A stretch of DNA of 64,000 bases from Melioribacteraceae bacterium (GCA_026983955.1 JALSTB010000018.1:23330-87329); one strand, 5' to 3'. Positions 16,974-26,506 are shown, counted from the first letter of the stretch. A program made the numbers and translations. Notes: generated by a model not told the origin, from the sequence alone.

Positions 16974-17963
16974 TTAATCGAATAAAGTTTCTTTCGGCTC
17001 TTCCCCGTTTTGTTGTTTTTCGGTATAGAGCATTGTACCGGCAAGGGGCAAGAATCTTGTCCAACTTCCTTCTTTATCTTCATCGGCTTTGATGGCAAGT
17101 TTGTAAGCGTTGGTTTTGGCGCTTAATTCATCGGCATGATACAGTACAATTGCTTCAAGTGTTTTCGGTTCAACGGGTGAAGCATGTTCAAGTTTACCTT
17201 GATGGCTGAGTACGAGATGAAGCAGAAGGGTTAAAAGTTTTCCGGGGAAATTGTTTATTTTATCTGCCGCTTCTTGAATTTTCAATGCAGCAATAGTAAT
17301 ATGACCGAGCAATCTTCCTTTATCCGTATAGTCGAAGGAATTCTCGTAAGTCAGTTCTTCGGTTTTTCCGAAATCGTGCAGAATGGCTGCGGTTAGCAAA
17401 ATATCCCTGTCAAGTTCGGGATGGATTTTACACATCAAGTCGCAAATTTTAAGAATCTCGAGCGTATGTTCCAAAAGTCCGTGCACATACGAATGATGCC
17501 ATGCTTTTCCGGCGGGCACGTTAATATATTTTTCGAATGTTTCCTTATCGAAAATAACTTTCAGCAATTCACGCAAATAACGGTTTTGAATGGAATTCAT
17601 AAATTCCTTAAACTCGTTAAGCATTTCGTCCAAATTGCGCTCTGAGACCGGCAAGAAATCTTTTTGTGAAACGTTATCGGACTCGCGGGCTAAATCTATG
17701 GACAAAATTCTAATTTGGGGTTGGTTGTTAAACTCTTCGATTACGCCTTCGACTTTTACAACATCGCCTTCTTTTGCGCGGGCAAGGAAATCCTCGAAAT
17801 TATCCCAAACTTTGGCAGGGTAAACGGCCGATTTATCCCTGAGCTCAAGGTTCAAATAGCTTTTGTTTGCTTTTGTGGTTTTCGTTTCGATTTTGTTTAA
17901 AAGCAAAAAATGCTTAACCGGTTCGCCGGTTTTTAATTTCGAAAGTTCTTTTTGTTTTAGCAT
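16974..17963 (-). CDS. YhaM-type 3'-5' exoribonuclease (OB-fold plus HD domain)
   Basis: This 329-residue protein has an N-terminal OB-fold (~15-105, KVEGVIEEFNNQPQIRILSI) and an HD phosphohydrolase domain (~160-300). The metal residues are visible in HHSYVHGLLEHTLEIL, LLTAAILHDFGKTEEL and LVLSHQGKLEHASP. This architecture is that of YhaM/Cbf1, which trims RNA or DNA 3' ends in Mn-dependent fashion. It lies 6 bases after the UpxY/NusG-like gene. Confidence 0.88.
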   Translation of the reverse strand: MLKQKELSKLKTGEPVKHFLLLNKIETKTTKANKSYLNLELRDKSAVYPAKVWDNFEDFLARAKEGDVVKVEGVIEEFNNQPQIRILSIDLARESDNVSQKDFLPVSERNLDEMLNEFKEFMNSIQNRYLRELLKVIFDKETFEKYINVPAGKAWHHSYVHGLLEHTLEILKICDLMCKIHPELDRDILLTAAILHDFGKTEELTYENSFDYTDKGRLLGHITIAALKIQEAADKINNFPGKLLTLLLHLVLSHQGKLEHASPVEPKTLEAIVLYHADELSAKTNAYKLAIKADEDKEGSWTRFLPLAGTMLYTEKQQNGEEPKETLFD

Positions 17964-17969
17964 AACGTT

Positions 17970-18491
17970 TTACACTTTTTCCACTAAACTGTCTCTTGGA
18001 ATTTGAACCACAACGGAACGGCGCAGCAAATCAATCGTAACGGCAAGCATTTGTTCTTGATTTGTAGTTTTGTACACGATACCTTCAATATCTTTAAAAG
18101 GTCCGGAAACAATTCTAACGCGCGTACCGACTTTCAAAGCATCTTTAACAAACACTTCCACATTTTTCTCAAGCATTTTCTTCAAATTTTCAATTTGCCA
18201 ATCGGGAATAACAGCCGGCTTACCGTCGAAATAAATTGTCCGTACAATTGCGTATTGTTCCAAAGCAGTCAAGCGTTCCTTTTCATTTGCATGAATAAAA
18301 ATATAACTTTTAAATAACGGTTCTTTAACTTTCTTTTTTCTGTCGCTCCATTGCTTAAGTCTTGTTACGGTCGGCAAAAAATATTCAATTCCACATCCTT
18401 TCAATTGTTGTTCGGCTTTAAATTCGTGTCGCGGTTTGGTATAGAGTGCGAACCAATATTTTTTTCCACCGTTACCGTTATTTTGTTCCAT
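17970..18491 (-). CDS. UpxY/RfaH-like transcription antiterminator (NusG paralogue)
   Basis: A 173-residue NusG-type protein. The NGN domain is ~12-115 (WFALYTKPRHEFKAEQQLKGCGIEYFLPTV, then PLFKSYIFIHA), and a KOW domain at ~118-170 carries VGTRVRIVSGPFKDIEGIVY. The short NGN, lack of an insert and opening 'Y-T-K-P-R-x-E' match specialised UpxY-family regulators rather than general NusG. Such proteins usually sit at the head of capsule or exopolysaccharide operons. Here the gene is followed by an RNase gene, and no polysaccharide biosynthesis genes are in view. Confidence 0.87.
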   Translation of the reverse strand: MEQNNGNGGKKYWFALYTKPRHEFKAEQQLKGCGIEYFLPTVTRLKQWSDRKKKVKEPLFKSYIFIHANEKERLTALEQYAIVRTIYFDGKPAVIPDWQIENLKKMLEKNVEVFVKDALKVGTRVRIVSGPFKDIEGIVYKTTNQEQMLAVTIDLLRRSVVVQIPRDSLVEKV

Positions 18492-18532
18492 TTAAAATTC
18501 TCCGGCATTTTTCTTTTGCAATCAACAATAGT

Positions 18533-20050
18533 TTAGTTGACCGAACCGGTCAGCATTTCCGCCAACCTGTTTTTTTCTACAGGAAAATTAAGAAATTTGT
18601 CTATTCCGAACTTGAAATATTTTTCCCGGACCGAGTCGTCCAAATTTTCGGAAAATATAAGCAGAGGAATGTGTTTGAATGAATCTTTCCCTTTAATTGT
18701 TTCAACGAATTGCGCTCCGGTCATAAGCGGCAGATGATGATTCAAAATTATGAGTGTCGGAATTTTATTTTTCATCAGCGTCATCGCTTCATAACCGTTT
18801 TCTACAAATTCGATTTCAAAACCCGGAAGGGTTTCGGTAATAGTATCTTCAAACGTTCCGGATGGAGTTCCACCCGTAATTACAAGAACGAGATTGTTTG
18901 CTTCCGGAAGGGTGAAATGAAATTCACTACCCTCATTTTTCTTGGAGTAAAACCAAATTGTTCCATTATGTTTTTCAATAATTTCTTTCACCAAAGCCAA
19001 TCCCAAACCCGTTCCTTTTTCGCCGGTTGTTCCAGATTGCGAAAATTTTTCTTCGATTTTAAATATTTTATGTTGATGTTTTTCTTCTATACCGACGCCT
19101 TCGTCTTTAATAATCACTTCTATCATCTTCTCTTTAAATCTGTTTGCTTTCACAATGATTTTTTTACCGGGATGTGAAAACTTAATTGCATTGCTGAGCA
19201 AATTCGTTACAGCTTGGTTAATGAGCCGGTCGTCTGCATTAACGTAAAGTCCGTCTTCCGAATTAACAATAATTTCGATGTCTTTTCGAATTGCAGCACC
19301 TGTTAAAACGGAAACACAGTTGTTTATTACGGATTTGATATCCAAACGGCGCGGTTCAATTTTCATTTTGCCTGATTGCAAGCGCGACCAATCGAGCAAG
19401 TAATTTACAAGCTGCAGTTGGGTTTGCGAGGCGTCGTTTATATATTCGAGGTATTCGCGTCTTTCCGCTTCGGGCAAATCGTTTTCGTTAAGTAAAATTT
19501 CGGAGAATCCGAGTAAACTTGTAAAAGGTGCGCGCAAGTCGTGCGAAACAATTGAAATCAATTTGTCTTTTGCATCACCCAGCTCTTTAATTTTATTTAC
19601 TGCATCGAGCAGTTCATTTTCCCTATACTTGTACTCGGTTACATCATTAACCAAGCCGATTATGTATTCAATTTGCTTAACTTGGTTACGAACAATTTTG
19701 ATGGAATCCCTAACCCAAATTACATTTCCGTCTTTTTTTTCAATTCTGTATTCCGCCGTAAATTCGTTCAATTCAAAATTCCGGGAAGCATTGAGCAATT
19801 TATCTTTCACTTTCCTCAAATCGGCACTGTGGATTAATCCGAAATATCTGCCGTTAAGTTCCTCAATTTCCCGGCGGGAGTATCCGGTAACGGTTTCAAC
19901 CGAATCGGAAAACATAAACTCATTATTTTTACCGATATAAAAGAAAAGCCGGTCGGAACTGTTTAATGCCGTAATAAAAATCTCGTTCAAATCTTCTTGG
20001 GTTAATCCGTTTATAACGGTTTTTATTTCTTTATGTTTTCCGTTTTCCAT
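18533..20050 (-). CDS. Hybrid histidine kinase (PAS-HisKA-HATPase-degenerate receiver)
   Basis: A 505-residue cytoplasmic protein with no membrane segment. PAS with PAC spans ~25-140, HisKA carries phospho-His170 (SIVSHDLRAPFTSLL), and the ATPase has N-box NLLSNAIK, G1 DEGVGI and G2 GTGLGL. From ~386 a receiver-like domain follows. Its acceptor Asp is Asn437 (LIILNHHLPLMTG), the N-terminal acidic pair is absent (VITGGTPS) and the usual Lys of the KP loop is Phe. It therefore should not be phosphorylated and may act as a docking or dimerisation module. The preceding receiver fold is otherwise recognisable. Confidence 0.88.
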   Translation of the reverse strand: MENGKHKEIKTVINGLTQEDLNEIFITALNSSDRLFFYIGKNNEFMFSDSVETVTGYSRREIEELNGRYFGLIHSADLRKVKDKLLNASRNFELNEFTAEYRIEKKDGNVIWVRDSIKIVRNQVKQIEYIIGLVNDVTEYKYRENELLDAVNKIKELGDAKDKLISIVSHDLRAPFTSLLGFSEILLNENDLPEAERREYLEYINDASQTQLQLVNYLLDWSRLQSGKMKIEPRRLDIKSVINNCVSVLTGAAIRKDIEIIVNSEDGLYVNADDRLINQAVTNLLSNAIKFSHPGKKIIVKANRFKEKMIEVIIKDEGVGIEEKHQHKIFKIEEKFSQSGTTGEKGTGLGLALVKEIIEKHNGTIWFYSKKNEGSEFHFTLPEANNLVLVITGGTPSGTFEDTITETLPGFEIEFVENGYEAMTLMKNKIPTLIILNHHLPLMTGAQFVETIKGKDSFKHIPLLIFSENLDDSVREKYFKFGIDKFLNFPVEKNRLAEMLTGSVN

Positions 20051-20123
20051 AAAAAATTAATTTTCATTATTAACTATTTAACAAATATACTAATCGGTAC
20101 AAACAAAATAACCAAAAATTTTT

Positions 20124-21491
20124 TTAATCTTCATCGAGTGGTTTTGTAGGAATATTTAGTTCTTCCATTTTTCTGTATAACGACGACAAACCGATTCCCA
20201 AAACCTTGGCGGCTTTTTCTTTATCGTAATTGTATTTTTTAACAATCGAGTGAATATGTTCACGTTCAAATATTTTAACTGCTTCTTTTAATTGTTCGGG
20301 ATAATTCGTTTCCGTTTTCTCCGAATTAACATAGTCGGCTAAATCTTTTGGGGTTATAAAATCGCCTCGGGCAAAAATAACCGCACGTTCGATAATGTTT
20401 TCCAGTTCCCTTACCCCGCCGCGCCAATCGTGCGCCATTAAAATTTTCATTGCTTCGTTGTCCATTCGAAGCAAAGGTTTTCCCATCTGGTTGCAATATT
20501 TCTCAATAAAGTGATTTACAAGGAGCGGGATATCGTCCTTGCGTTCATTAAGCGAGGGAAGTCGTATTTCAACAACGTTTAGTCTGTAAAACAAATCTTC
20601 GCGGAATTCACCGGATTTGGTTTTTTCGTACAAATCCTGGTTGGTTGCGGCAATAATTCGAACATCGGTTTTAACGGGTACTGTTCCACCCACGGGTAAA
20701 AATTGTTTGTCTTCAATTGCCCGTAGCAATTTCACTTGGAGGTTAAGCGGCAAGTCGCCTATTTCATCGAGGAAGAGCGTTCCGCCGTCGGCAACTTTGA
20801 ACAAGCCGTCTTTATTTTCCGTCGCACCGGTAAATGCACCTTTTTTATGTCCGAATAGTTCGCTTTCAATCAAATTTTCGGAAATGGCTCCGCAGTTAAT
20901 GGGCAGGAAAATTTTATTTTTTCTCGGACTGTTGTAATGAATTGCCTTTGCCACAAGTTCTTTTCCGGTTCCGCTTTTTCCGAAAATCAGAACATTGCTT
21001 GTTGTGGGTGCAACTTGTTTAATCAATTCAAAAACCCTTTGCATCGGTTCGCTTTTACCGATGATGTTTTCGAAGCCCACGGGCGCAGAAATCCTTTGGC
21101 GGAGGGCTTTGTTTTCGAGCACGGCTTTTTTATAATTCAGTAATCTTTTAATTCTAATTATCAAGTCATCAAATTCTATTGGTTTAATGAAGTAATCCAC
21201 CGCTCCTTTCCGCAATGCGTCTATTGCACTATCGATGGAGGCATAAGCCGTCATAATTATGAAAAAGCTTTCGGGTGAATATTGGTTGGTTTTGTCGAGC
21301 AATTGAATCCCATCCCATTTGGGCATTTTAATATCGGAGATTATAACGTCGTAATCTTCCGTTTTGATTTTTTCCAAAGCTTCCTCTCCGTCTGAGGCGG
21401 TATCCGTATTAAAACCTTCTTCATTGAGTACGAAGCTTATTGAATCACGAATTGCTTTTTCATCATCGACGACTAAAATTTTAGCGCTCAT
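20124..21491 (-). CDS. NtrC-family sigma-54-dependent response regulator
   Basis: This 455-residue regulator has a receiver with the DD pair (VVDDEKAIRD) and phospho-Asp53 (VIISDIKMPKWDG). A sigma-54 AAA+ domain follows with Walker A GKSGTGKE, GAFTGA loop (HKKGAFTGA) and Walker B TLFLDEIGD. The C-terminal Fis-type helix-turn-helix reads KEKAAKVLGIGLSSLYRKMEELNI. It lies 2 bases downstream of its cognate kinase gene. All functional residues are intact, so it should remodel sigma-54 polymerase upon phosphorylation. Targets are unknown. Confidence 0.93.
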   Translation of the reverse strand: MSAKILVVDDEKAIRDSISFVLNEEGFNTDTASDGEEALEKIKTEDYDVIISDIKMPKWDGIQLLDKTNQYSPESFFIIMTAYASIDSAIDALRKGAVDYFIKPIEFDDLIIRIKRLLNYKKAVLENKALRQRISAPVGFENIIGKSEPMQRVFELIKQVAPTTSNVLIFGKSGTGKELVAKAIHYNSPRKNKIFLPINCGAISENLIESELFGHKKGAFTGATENKDGLFKVADGGTLFLDEIGDLPLNLQVKLLRAIEDKQFLPVGGTVPVKTDVRIIAATNQDLYEKTKSGEFREDLFYRLNVVEIRLPSLNERKDDIPLLVNHFIEKYCNQMGKPLLRMDNEAMKILMAHDWRGGVRELENIIERAVIFARGDFITPKDLADYVNSEKTETNYPEQLKEAVKIFEREHIHSIVKKYNYDKEKAAKVLGIGLSSLYRKMEELNIPTKPLDED

Positions 21492-21493
21492 TT

Positions 21494-23011
21494 TCAGTCC
21501 TTATTTTCTTTTCCGTTTGAATTGACAGGTAAAATTACCGAAAATTTGCTTCCTTTATTCAGAGTGCTCGATACTTTTATATCGCCACCGATTTTTTTGA
21601 CTATGTTGTAACTTATAGCCAAGCCCAATCCGGTACCTTTACCAACTTCCTTTGTGGTAAAAAACGGATCGAAAATTTTATTGATATTTTTACTGTCAAT
21701 TCCACAGCCGTTATCAATTATGTCCACATAAATATTTTTTTCGTCGTGCGAAGAAATTACTTTTATTTTGCCCCGTCCTTCAATTGCATCGAGGGCATTG
21801 ATAAGAATGTTGATAAAAACCTGCACCAATTGATCGGGCACAATTTTGACAAAAGGTGATTTTTCGTCTAAGTTGGTTTCGAACTGCACTTCTTTTACGC
21901 GCTTGTCGTATTTCACAATTCCGAGGGCTGTTTTAATTACATCGTTAATTTGCGTTACCTCTTCAACGTTGCTGGGCGGGCGCGAAAGATCTACGAGTTC
22001 CCTTACGATTTTTGAAATTCTGTCTATATTTTCTTTAATATTGGAAAGCTGCTCTTTAACGAACAAATCGTTTGAACGGCGTTGTAAAATTTGTACCAAT
22101 GAAGATATGGAAGTAAGTGGATTTCCGATTTCGTGAGCCACGCCGGCAGCAAGTTGACCAATTACCGCCAATTTTTCCGATTGATCGATTTGTTGTTGAA
22201 GTCTTTTTACTTCCGTTACGTCTTTAATAATAACGGTTCTCCCGTAATACTTGCCGGTTGTGCTTTCAAGTTTTGTAACATTAAGCTGAACGGGAATCGT
22301 GTCGCCCGATTTTGTTTTTCTTTCGGTTTCGTAATTTTCGAGTGCACCTTTTTTGCTAACTTCTTCCTTAATAAAATTCAGTTCGTCTTTATGCTCATCA
22401 TCCGGTGGAATAAGATATGAAGATGGTTTCCCGATTATCTCTTGTTGGGTATAACCGAAAATTTTTTCCGCCCCTTTGTTCCATGCAACTATTTTTTCAT
22501 CGCCGTCAATTACCATTATAGCGGCATCGGAGGCTTGCAAAATGTTTTGAAGGTATTGTTGACTCTTTTCCAGTTGAGCCGTAAGGTTTTCCAAATTTAC
22601 GGTAAGTTCCTTTGTTTTCTTTTCCTGATAAAACATACTGAACCGTGCAAAAACCATTTCAATCAATTCATCGAGGAACCCGATTACAACAAGCGGATCG
22701 AATTTTTCTTCGCTGTTTTTATTCAGATGATTTATTACCGCATTTCGTCCAAGATTAAAAATTTGACTGATTTCAAGCAGGTTCAGTTTGGCTTTTGAAA
22801 ACAATTCGTACGAATTTTCGAGAAATTCATCGAGCCGCCCGTTTCCTTTCGTTGCAACAAGCTTGGAGAAAAGCTCTATGCAATCCATACCGAACCGTTT
22901 GATTTCCCCGTCGCTCACATTTCCCTTAAAAATGCTTACGGCTTTGTCGAACCATTCCGCTAGAATCGATTCCTTGTATTTATCAAACAAATCCGATATA
23001 ATTTTTTTCAT
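21494..23011 (-). CDS. PAS-domain histidine kinase, partner of the downstream NtrC-type regulator
   Basis: A 505-residue soluble kinase. The N-terminal ~150 residues are helical (KKIISDLFDKYKESILAEWFDKA), a RsbR/globin-like sensing region of unknown ligand. A PAS domain with PAC is at ~155-275 (YLQNILQASDAAIMVIDGDEKIVAWNKGAEKIFGYTQ). HisKA GVAHEIGNPLTSI and an ATPase with NALDAIEG, DNGCGI and GTGLGLA follow. The NtrB/ZraS style His box fits pairing with the sigma-54 activator 2 bases downstream. Its start overlaps the stop of the flavoprotein gene by 4 bases. Confidence 0.92.
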   Translation of the reverse strand: MKKIISDLFDKYKESILAEWFDKAVSIFKGNVSDGEIKRFGMDCIELFSKLVATKGNGRLDEFLENSYELFSKAKLNLLEISQIFNLGRNAVINHLNKNSEEKFDPLVVIGFLDELIEMVFARFSMFYQEKKTKELTVNLENLTAQLEKSQQYLQNILQASDAAIMVIDGDEKIVAWNKGAEKIFGYTQQEIIGKPSSYLIPPDDEHKDELNFIKEEVSKKGALENYETERKTKSGDTIPVQLNVTKLESTTGKYYGRTVIIKDVTEVKRLQQQIDQSEKLAVIGQLAAGVAHEIGNPLTSISSLVQILQRRSNDLFVKEQLSNIKENIDRISKIVRELVDLSRPPSNVEEVTQINDVIKTALGIVKYDKRVKEVQFETNLDEKSPFVKIVPDQLVQVFINILINALDAIEGRGKIKVISSHDEKNIYVDIIDNGCGIDSKNINKIFDPFFTTKEVGKGTGLGLAISYNIVKKIGGDIKVSSTLNKGSKFSVILPVNSNGKENKD

Positions 23012-24180
23012 TTTGTAAAAAACACTTTTGCAACGTCAATTAACAATTTCGGTTTATTTACCAATGCAGTTTTGAAAATGTTTCCCAATGTGCGTTTTTC
23101 TTCGGGAAGTTTTAATGCGGCATGAGCAATACCGTTAAATTGTTCGTCGGTAAAATTGTAAATTCCGTTTTTTATTCTGTTGAATATAAGGTGCCGTTTC
23201 CCCAGCCGGTCGTTCCATCTTTTTTCATATTCAAAAACATATTCAGGTTTATTCATTAAAACCGATTCTGCAGCAACGGTACCGGCAATACTTCCGCCAA
23301 TCATTCCGCTGGCAATTCCGCCGCCCGAAAGGGGATTTACTTGACGTGCTGCATCACCGGCAAGCATTATACCGGGAGCAACAATTTTATCCAAAGTAGG
23401 AACGCAAGGCACCCCGCCGGCTATACGGGTTAAGACCGAAGCGCCGGGATAGTTTTTTTTCATAAAATTATTCAAGTAAGTCAAAGCACTTTTTTTTCTG
23501 TTCATGTCCCCTCCAACTCCCAAACCTATATTAGCCGTTTTGGAATCTTTGGGAAATATCCAAAAATAGCCTTGTGGTGCGTATTCTTCGCCGAAGTAGA
23601 AATAGCAAGTATCGGGTTTAACCGAAATATTTGACGCCGTAATTTGAACGGCGCTTTCCATATCCCGGAAATCGATATGTGTTTTTAATCCCGCCCATCT
23701 TCCCACACGGGATTCGACACCGTCTGCCGCAATAACAATTTTCGATTTTATTTCTTTCTGTTCCCCGTCGTATTCAAACTTAACTCCGTTAACTTTGTTG
23801 CCGTCAAAGAGAAGTCCGTTTACATAAGCGCGGGTAAGAATTTCTGCACCGGCAGCTGCAGCGGTTTTTGCAAGTTCGTAATCAAAGATGCGTCTTTCCA
23901 GAATGTAGCCTTCCTCTTCAAGCGGAACAATCACTTCGCTTCCGTCCGGCGCAATAAACGAAAACTTATTTATTACGGTTGCAATGAATTTGGGGTCGGA
24001 TGGAATAAACTCTTCAATACCGGCTTTGCTAACGGCTTCTCCGCAACGGACGGGATATCCGACGTCGCGGTCTTTTTCCAAAACCAGAACCGAAACGCCT
24101 TTTTCAGCAGCAAACCTTGCCGCCATCGAACCAGCCGGACCTGCACCAACAACCACAATATCATATTCACTTTTCATCAT
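23008..24180 (-). CDS. Geranylgeranyl-reductase-family flavoprotein
   Basis: A ~390-residue FAD protein. The dinucleotide fold is at the start (MKSEYDIVVVGAGPAGSMAARFAAEKG), followed by PVRCGEAVSKAG, a motif of the geranylgeranyl reductase family, and the second FAD contact GIMLAGDAARQVNPLSGGGIASGMIGG. The family saturates isoprenoid double bonds of quinones, lipids or chlorophyll precursors. The ferredoxin gene overlapping just upstream is a plausible electron donor. I chose the ATG at 24180, preceded by agggaaaaag; a longer opening to 24213 has no family similarity. A menaquinone side-chain reductase role is inference. Confidence 0.88.
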   Translation of the reverse strand: MMKSEYDIVVVGAGPAGSMAARFAAEKGVSVLVLEKDRDVGYPVRCGEAVSKAGIEEFIPSDPKFIATVINKFSFIAPDGSEVIVPLEEEGYILERRIFDYELAKTAAAAGAEILTRAYVNGLLFDGNKVNGVKFEYDGEQKEIKSKIVIAADGVESRVGRWAGLKTHIDFRDMESAVQITASNISVKPDTCYFYFGEEYAPQGYFWIFPKDSKTANIGLGVGGDMNRKKSALTYLNNFMKKNYPGASVLTRIAGGVPCVPTLDKIVAPGIMLAGDAARQVNPLSGGGIASGMIGGSIAGTVAAESVLMNKPEYVFEYEKRWNDRLGKRHLIFNRIKNGIYNFTDEQFNGIAHAALKLPEEKRTLGNIFKTALVNKPKLLIDVAKVFFTK

Positions 24181-24370
24181 TCTTTTTCCCTGCTCCGTTT
24201 CTGTTAAACACAAGCACTTCGATGGGGCAAGACCAAACGCATTTGGCGCAATTCGTACAGGTTTCTTCTATTATTGTTATTTCGGCTTCTTTCAGTTCTA
24301 TTGCATCCACCGGACAAACACCAACACAACAGCCGCAAAAATCGCATTTATCCGGAAGAATTTCTATCAT
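24167..24370 (-). CDS. Two-cluster 4Fe-4S ferredoxin
   Basis: A ~67-residue protein with two CxxCxxCxxxCP motifs: CDFCGCCVGVCP and CTNCAKCVWSCP. Each ligates a [4Fe-4S] cluster. Its 3' end overlaps the start of the flavoprotein gene, implying coupled translation and a donor-acceptor relationship. Met at 24376 or 24370 may start it. Confidence 0.92.
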   Translation of the reverse strand: MIEILPDKCDFCGCCVGVCPVDAIELKEAEITIIEETCTNCAKCVWSCPIEVLVFNRNGAGKKNDEK

Positions 24371-24519
24371 CAACAAAACAAAATCCTTTCTTAAATATGA
24401 GAAAACAAAGATAGTGAAAGGGCACGTTAATTTAAAGAATTAAACGCTTGCAACACAACAATTCCCTGCAAAATCCGGTATCCTTATAAAATCTTAAGAA
24501 TTCGGGTAATTAACCGATA

Positions 24520-26166
24520 ATGAAAATGAGAAATGTTCTCACAAACGGGATAACTGTGGAAATAGTAAAAAACAAATACGAAAAATCCGGTAAAAAAACC
24601 GACCCGGGCAACAGTAATATTTTTTATTCGATATTTCAATCGAACGGAAGCGGAATTTGCGTAATAAATGAAGAAGGATTTATCGTCCGTTTGAATGAAG
24701 CTTTTGCAAAAATGCTCGGTTATACCATTGAAGAATTAACCGGCGAAACAATTGAAATTCTTTTCCCCGTTGACGAATTATATTCTACCGTTTACCTGCC
24801 CGTGCAAAATGTAACGCAAGAACAAATTTCAAAAAAAGAATTAAAACTGAAACGGAAAAACGGCACTTACATTTATGTTTTTGCCACCGATATAATTGTA
24901 ACCGATGAAAAGGGAAACAAAAACAGGGTAATTACTGCGGTTGATATTTCCGACAGAATGCAGAGTGAATTAATCCGGTCGGTTTTGCTAAAAATTTCGA
25001 GTGAGGCAACCGTTGCAGAATCGCCCGCAGAAATTTACGATTCCGTTCAGAGTGCAATCAGTCAATTAATTCCCATCGATAATATTTCGATTTACGAAAT
25101 AAAAAAAATTAACGGTGAGAAAGTTTTAAATAATGTTTTCTTGCGGTCAAAAATTAGAAACAATCAAACCGACTATTATTTATCTTCCCTTGTCAGTGAA
25201 AAAAAGAAAAGTTTACTCTACACCAAGAAGGAAATAAAAAATATTGTTTCCTTCAAAAAAATTAAAGGAGAGAAATTTCCCGAGGCGTTTATCGGTATAC
25301 CGTTAAAAAGCAAGGAAAAAGTAATCGGGGTGCTTTCGGTTCAAAGTTTTGAAAAGGATTCGCCTTTTTCGGAAAAAGAGAAAAAAACATTGGAATTAAT
25401 AGCCGGTCAAGTTTCCAGAGTAATCGAACGGAAAAATTATGAAGAAGAATTAAAGGCGGCAAAAGAAAGGGCGGAAGAACTGAGCAATATGAAATCCGAA
25501 TTCCTTTCACAAATTTCGCATGAGGTGCGCACACCGCTAAGCGCAATTCTAAGTTTCTCCTCCCTCCTGGAAAGTGAGTTGGGAAACAACGTTTCGGATG
25601 AACTGCGCGAAAGTTTCGATGTAATCAAAAGAAGCAGCGAAAGATTAAGGAGAACAATAGAATTAATGTTGAACGCTTCACAAATTAAAAACAAAAAATA
25701 CGATTTGAATTTCACCGAAGCCGATTTGGTTAACGATATAATAAAACCCGTATTAGATGCACATAAAGATCAACTTGAAAATAATAATCTGGCATTGGAA
25801 TTTAATAACCAACTGGGCAATTGCGAAATTGTTTGCGATGTTAAAACCTTAACCGAACTATTTTCCAACATTATAGACAATGCAATAAAATATACGAAAG
25901 ACGGGCAGATTCAAATTTGGATTTTCAAGAACACAACCGGCAACATTCAAGTTGATATTAACGATACGGGCATCGGAATTTCCGATAAATACCTTCCGCA
26001 CATTTACGATATATTCTCCCAGGAAGAAAGCGGTTATACAAGAAGTTATGACGGGGTTGGACTCGGCTTAACCTTGGTTAAGGAATATGCCGGGATAAAC
26101 AACATTGAGCTGAATGTGAAAAGCAAAAAAAACAAAGGCACCACTTTTTCATTAATATTCAAATAA
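24520..26166 (+). CDS. PAS-GAF histidine kinase
   Basis: A 548-residue soluble sensor kinase. PAS plus PAC spans ~28-145 (SIFQSNGSGICVINEEGFIVRLNEAFAKMLGYT) and GAF ~150-310 (ISSEATVAESPAEIYDSVQSAISQLI; EAFIGIPLKSKEKVIGVLSVQSF). HisKA follows with FLSQISHEVRTPLSAI, then an ATPase with NIIDNAIKYT, NDTGIGI and GVGLGLTLVKEY. No receiver or partner regulator gene adjoins it, so it is an orphan kinase. Divergent from the ferredoxin gene across ~143 bases. Confidence 0.9.
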   Translation: MKMRNVLTNGITVEIVKNKYEKSGKKTDPGNSNIFYSIFQSNGSGICVINEEGFIVRLNEAFAKMLGYTIEELTGETIEILFPVDELYSTVYLPVQNVTQEQISKKELKLKRKNGTYIYVFATDIIVTDEKGNKNRVITAVDISDRMQSELIRSVLLKISSEATVAESPAEIYDSVQSAISQLIPIDNISIYEIKKINGEKVLNNVFLRSKIRNNQTDYYLSSLVSEKKKSLLYTKKEIKNIVSFKKIKGEKFPEAFIGIPLKSKEKVIGVLSVQSFEKDSPFSEKEKKTLELIAGQVSRVIERKNYEEELKAAKERAEELSNMKSEFLSQISHEVRTPLSAILSFSSLLESELGNNVSDELRESFDVIKRSSERLRRTIELMLNASQIKNKKYDLNFTEADLVNDIIKPVLDAHKDQLENNNLALEFNNQLGNCEIVCDVKTLTELFSNIIDNAIKYTKDGQIQIWIFKNTTGNIQVDINDTGIGISDKYLPHIYDIFSQEESGYTRSYDGVGLGLTLVKEYAGINNIELNVKSKKNKGTTFSLIFK

Positions 26167-26197
26167 TAATAATTTTATTGGTTAAAATTAATAGTTA

Positions 26198-26410
26198 TCA
26201 AACGGCTTTCCCGTGTTTTTTCATAATTTCCTCCCAAGTCTTCAAATCGAGTTGTTCCGATTCATCAATAAGCATAATGGGGATATCGTCTTCTATTCTG
26301 TATCTTCTTCTCGTTTCCCTATCGGTTGAAACAAGAAAATTCCCTTCCAAAACCAAATCGGCTTTAGTTTCGGGGCAACATAAAATATCCAAAAGCTCTT
26401 TACTAATCAT
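26198..26410 (-). CDS. Trm112/YcaR-like small protein
   Basis: A 70-residue protein matching the Trm112p-like (UPF0434) family: LLDILCCPETKADLVL at the start and YRIEDDIPIMLIDE at the end. Bacterial members usually keep two to four Cys in zinc-knuckle fashion; here only the first pair (CC) is present, so metal binding is doubtful. In other lineages such proteins activate methyltransferases. It is convergent with the kinase gene. Confidence 0.85.
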   Translation of the reverse strand: MISKELLDILCCPETKADLVLEGNFLVSTDRETRRRYRIEDDIPIMLIDESEQLDLKTWEEIMKKHGKAV

Positions 26411-26506
26411 TTTTTTCTCCGAAAATAAACTTTGTGTGATCTGTGATAAATAATATAAAAATAAAATTACCTAATTTTCCATTACCGAAAAAGGGAATTA
26501 CATTTT

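Noticed and set aside
24420..24460. gggcacg resembling a -24 element upstream of the 24520 kinase
   Set aside because: The GC that should follow at 10 bases is missing.
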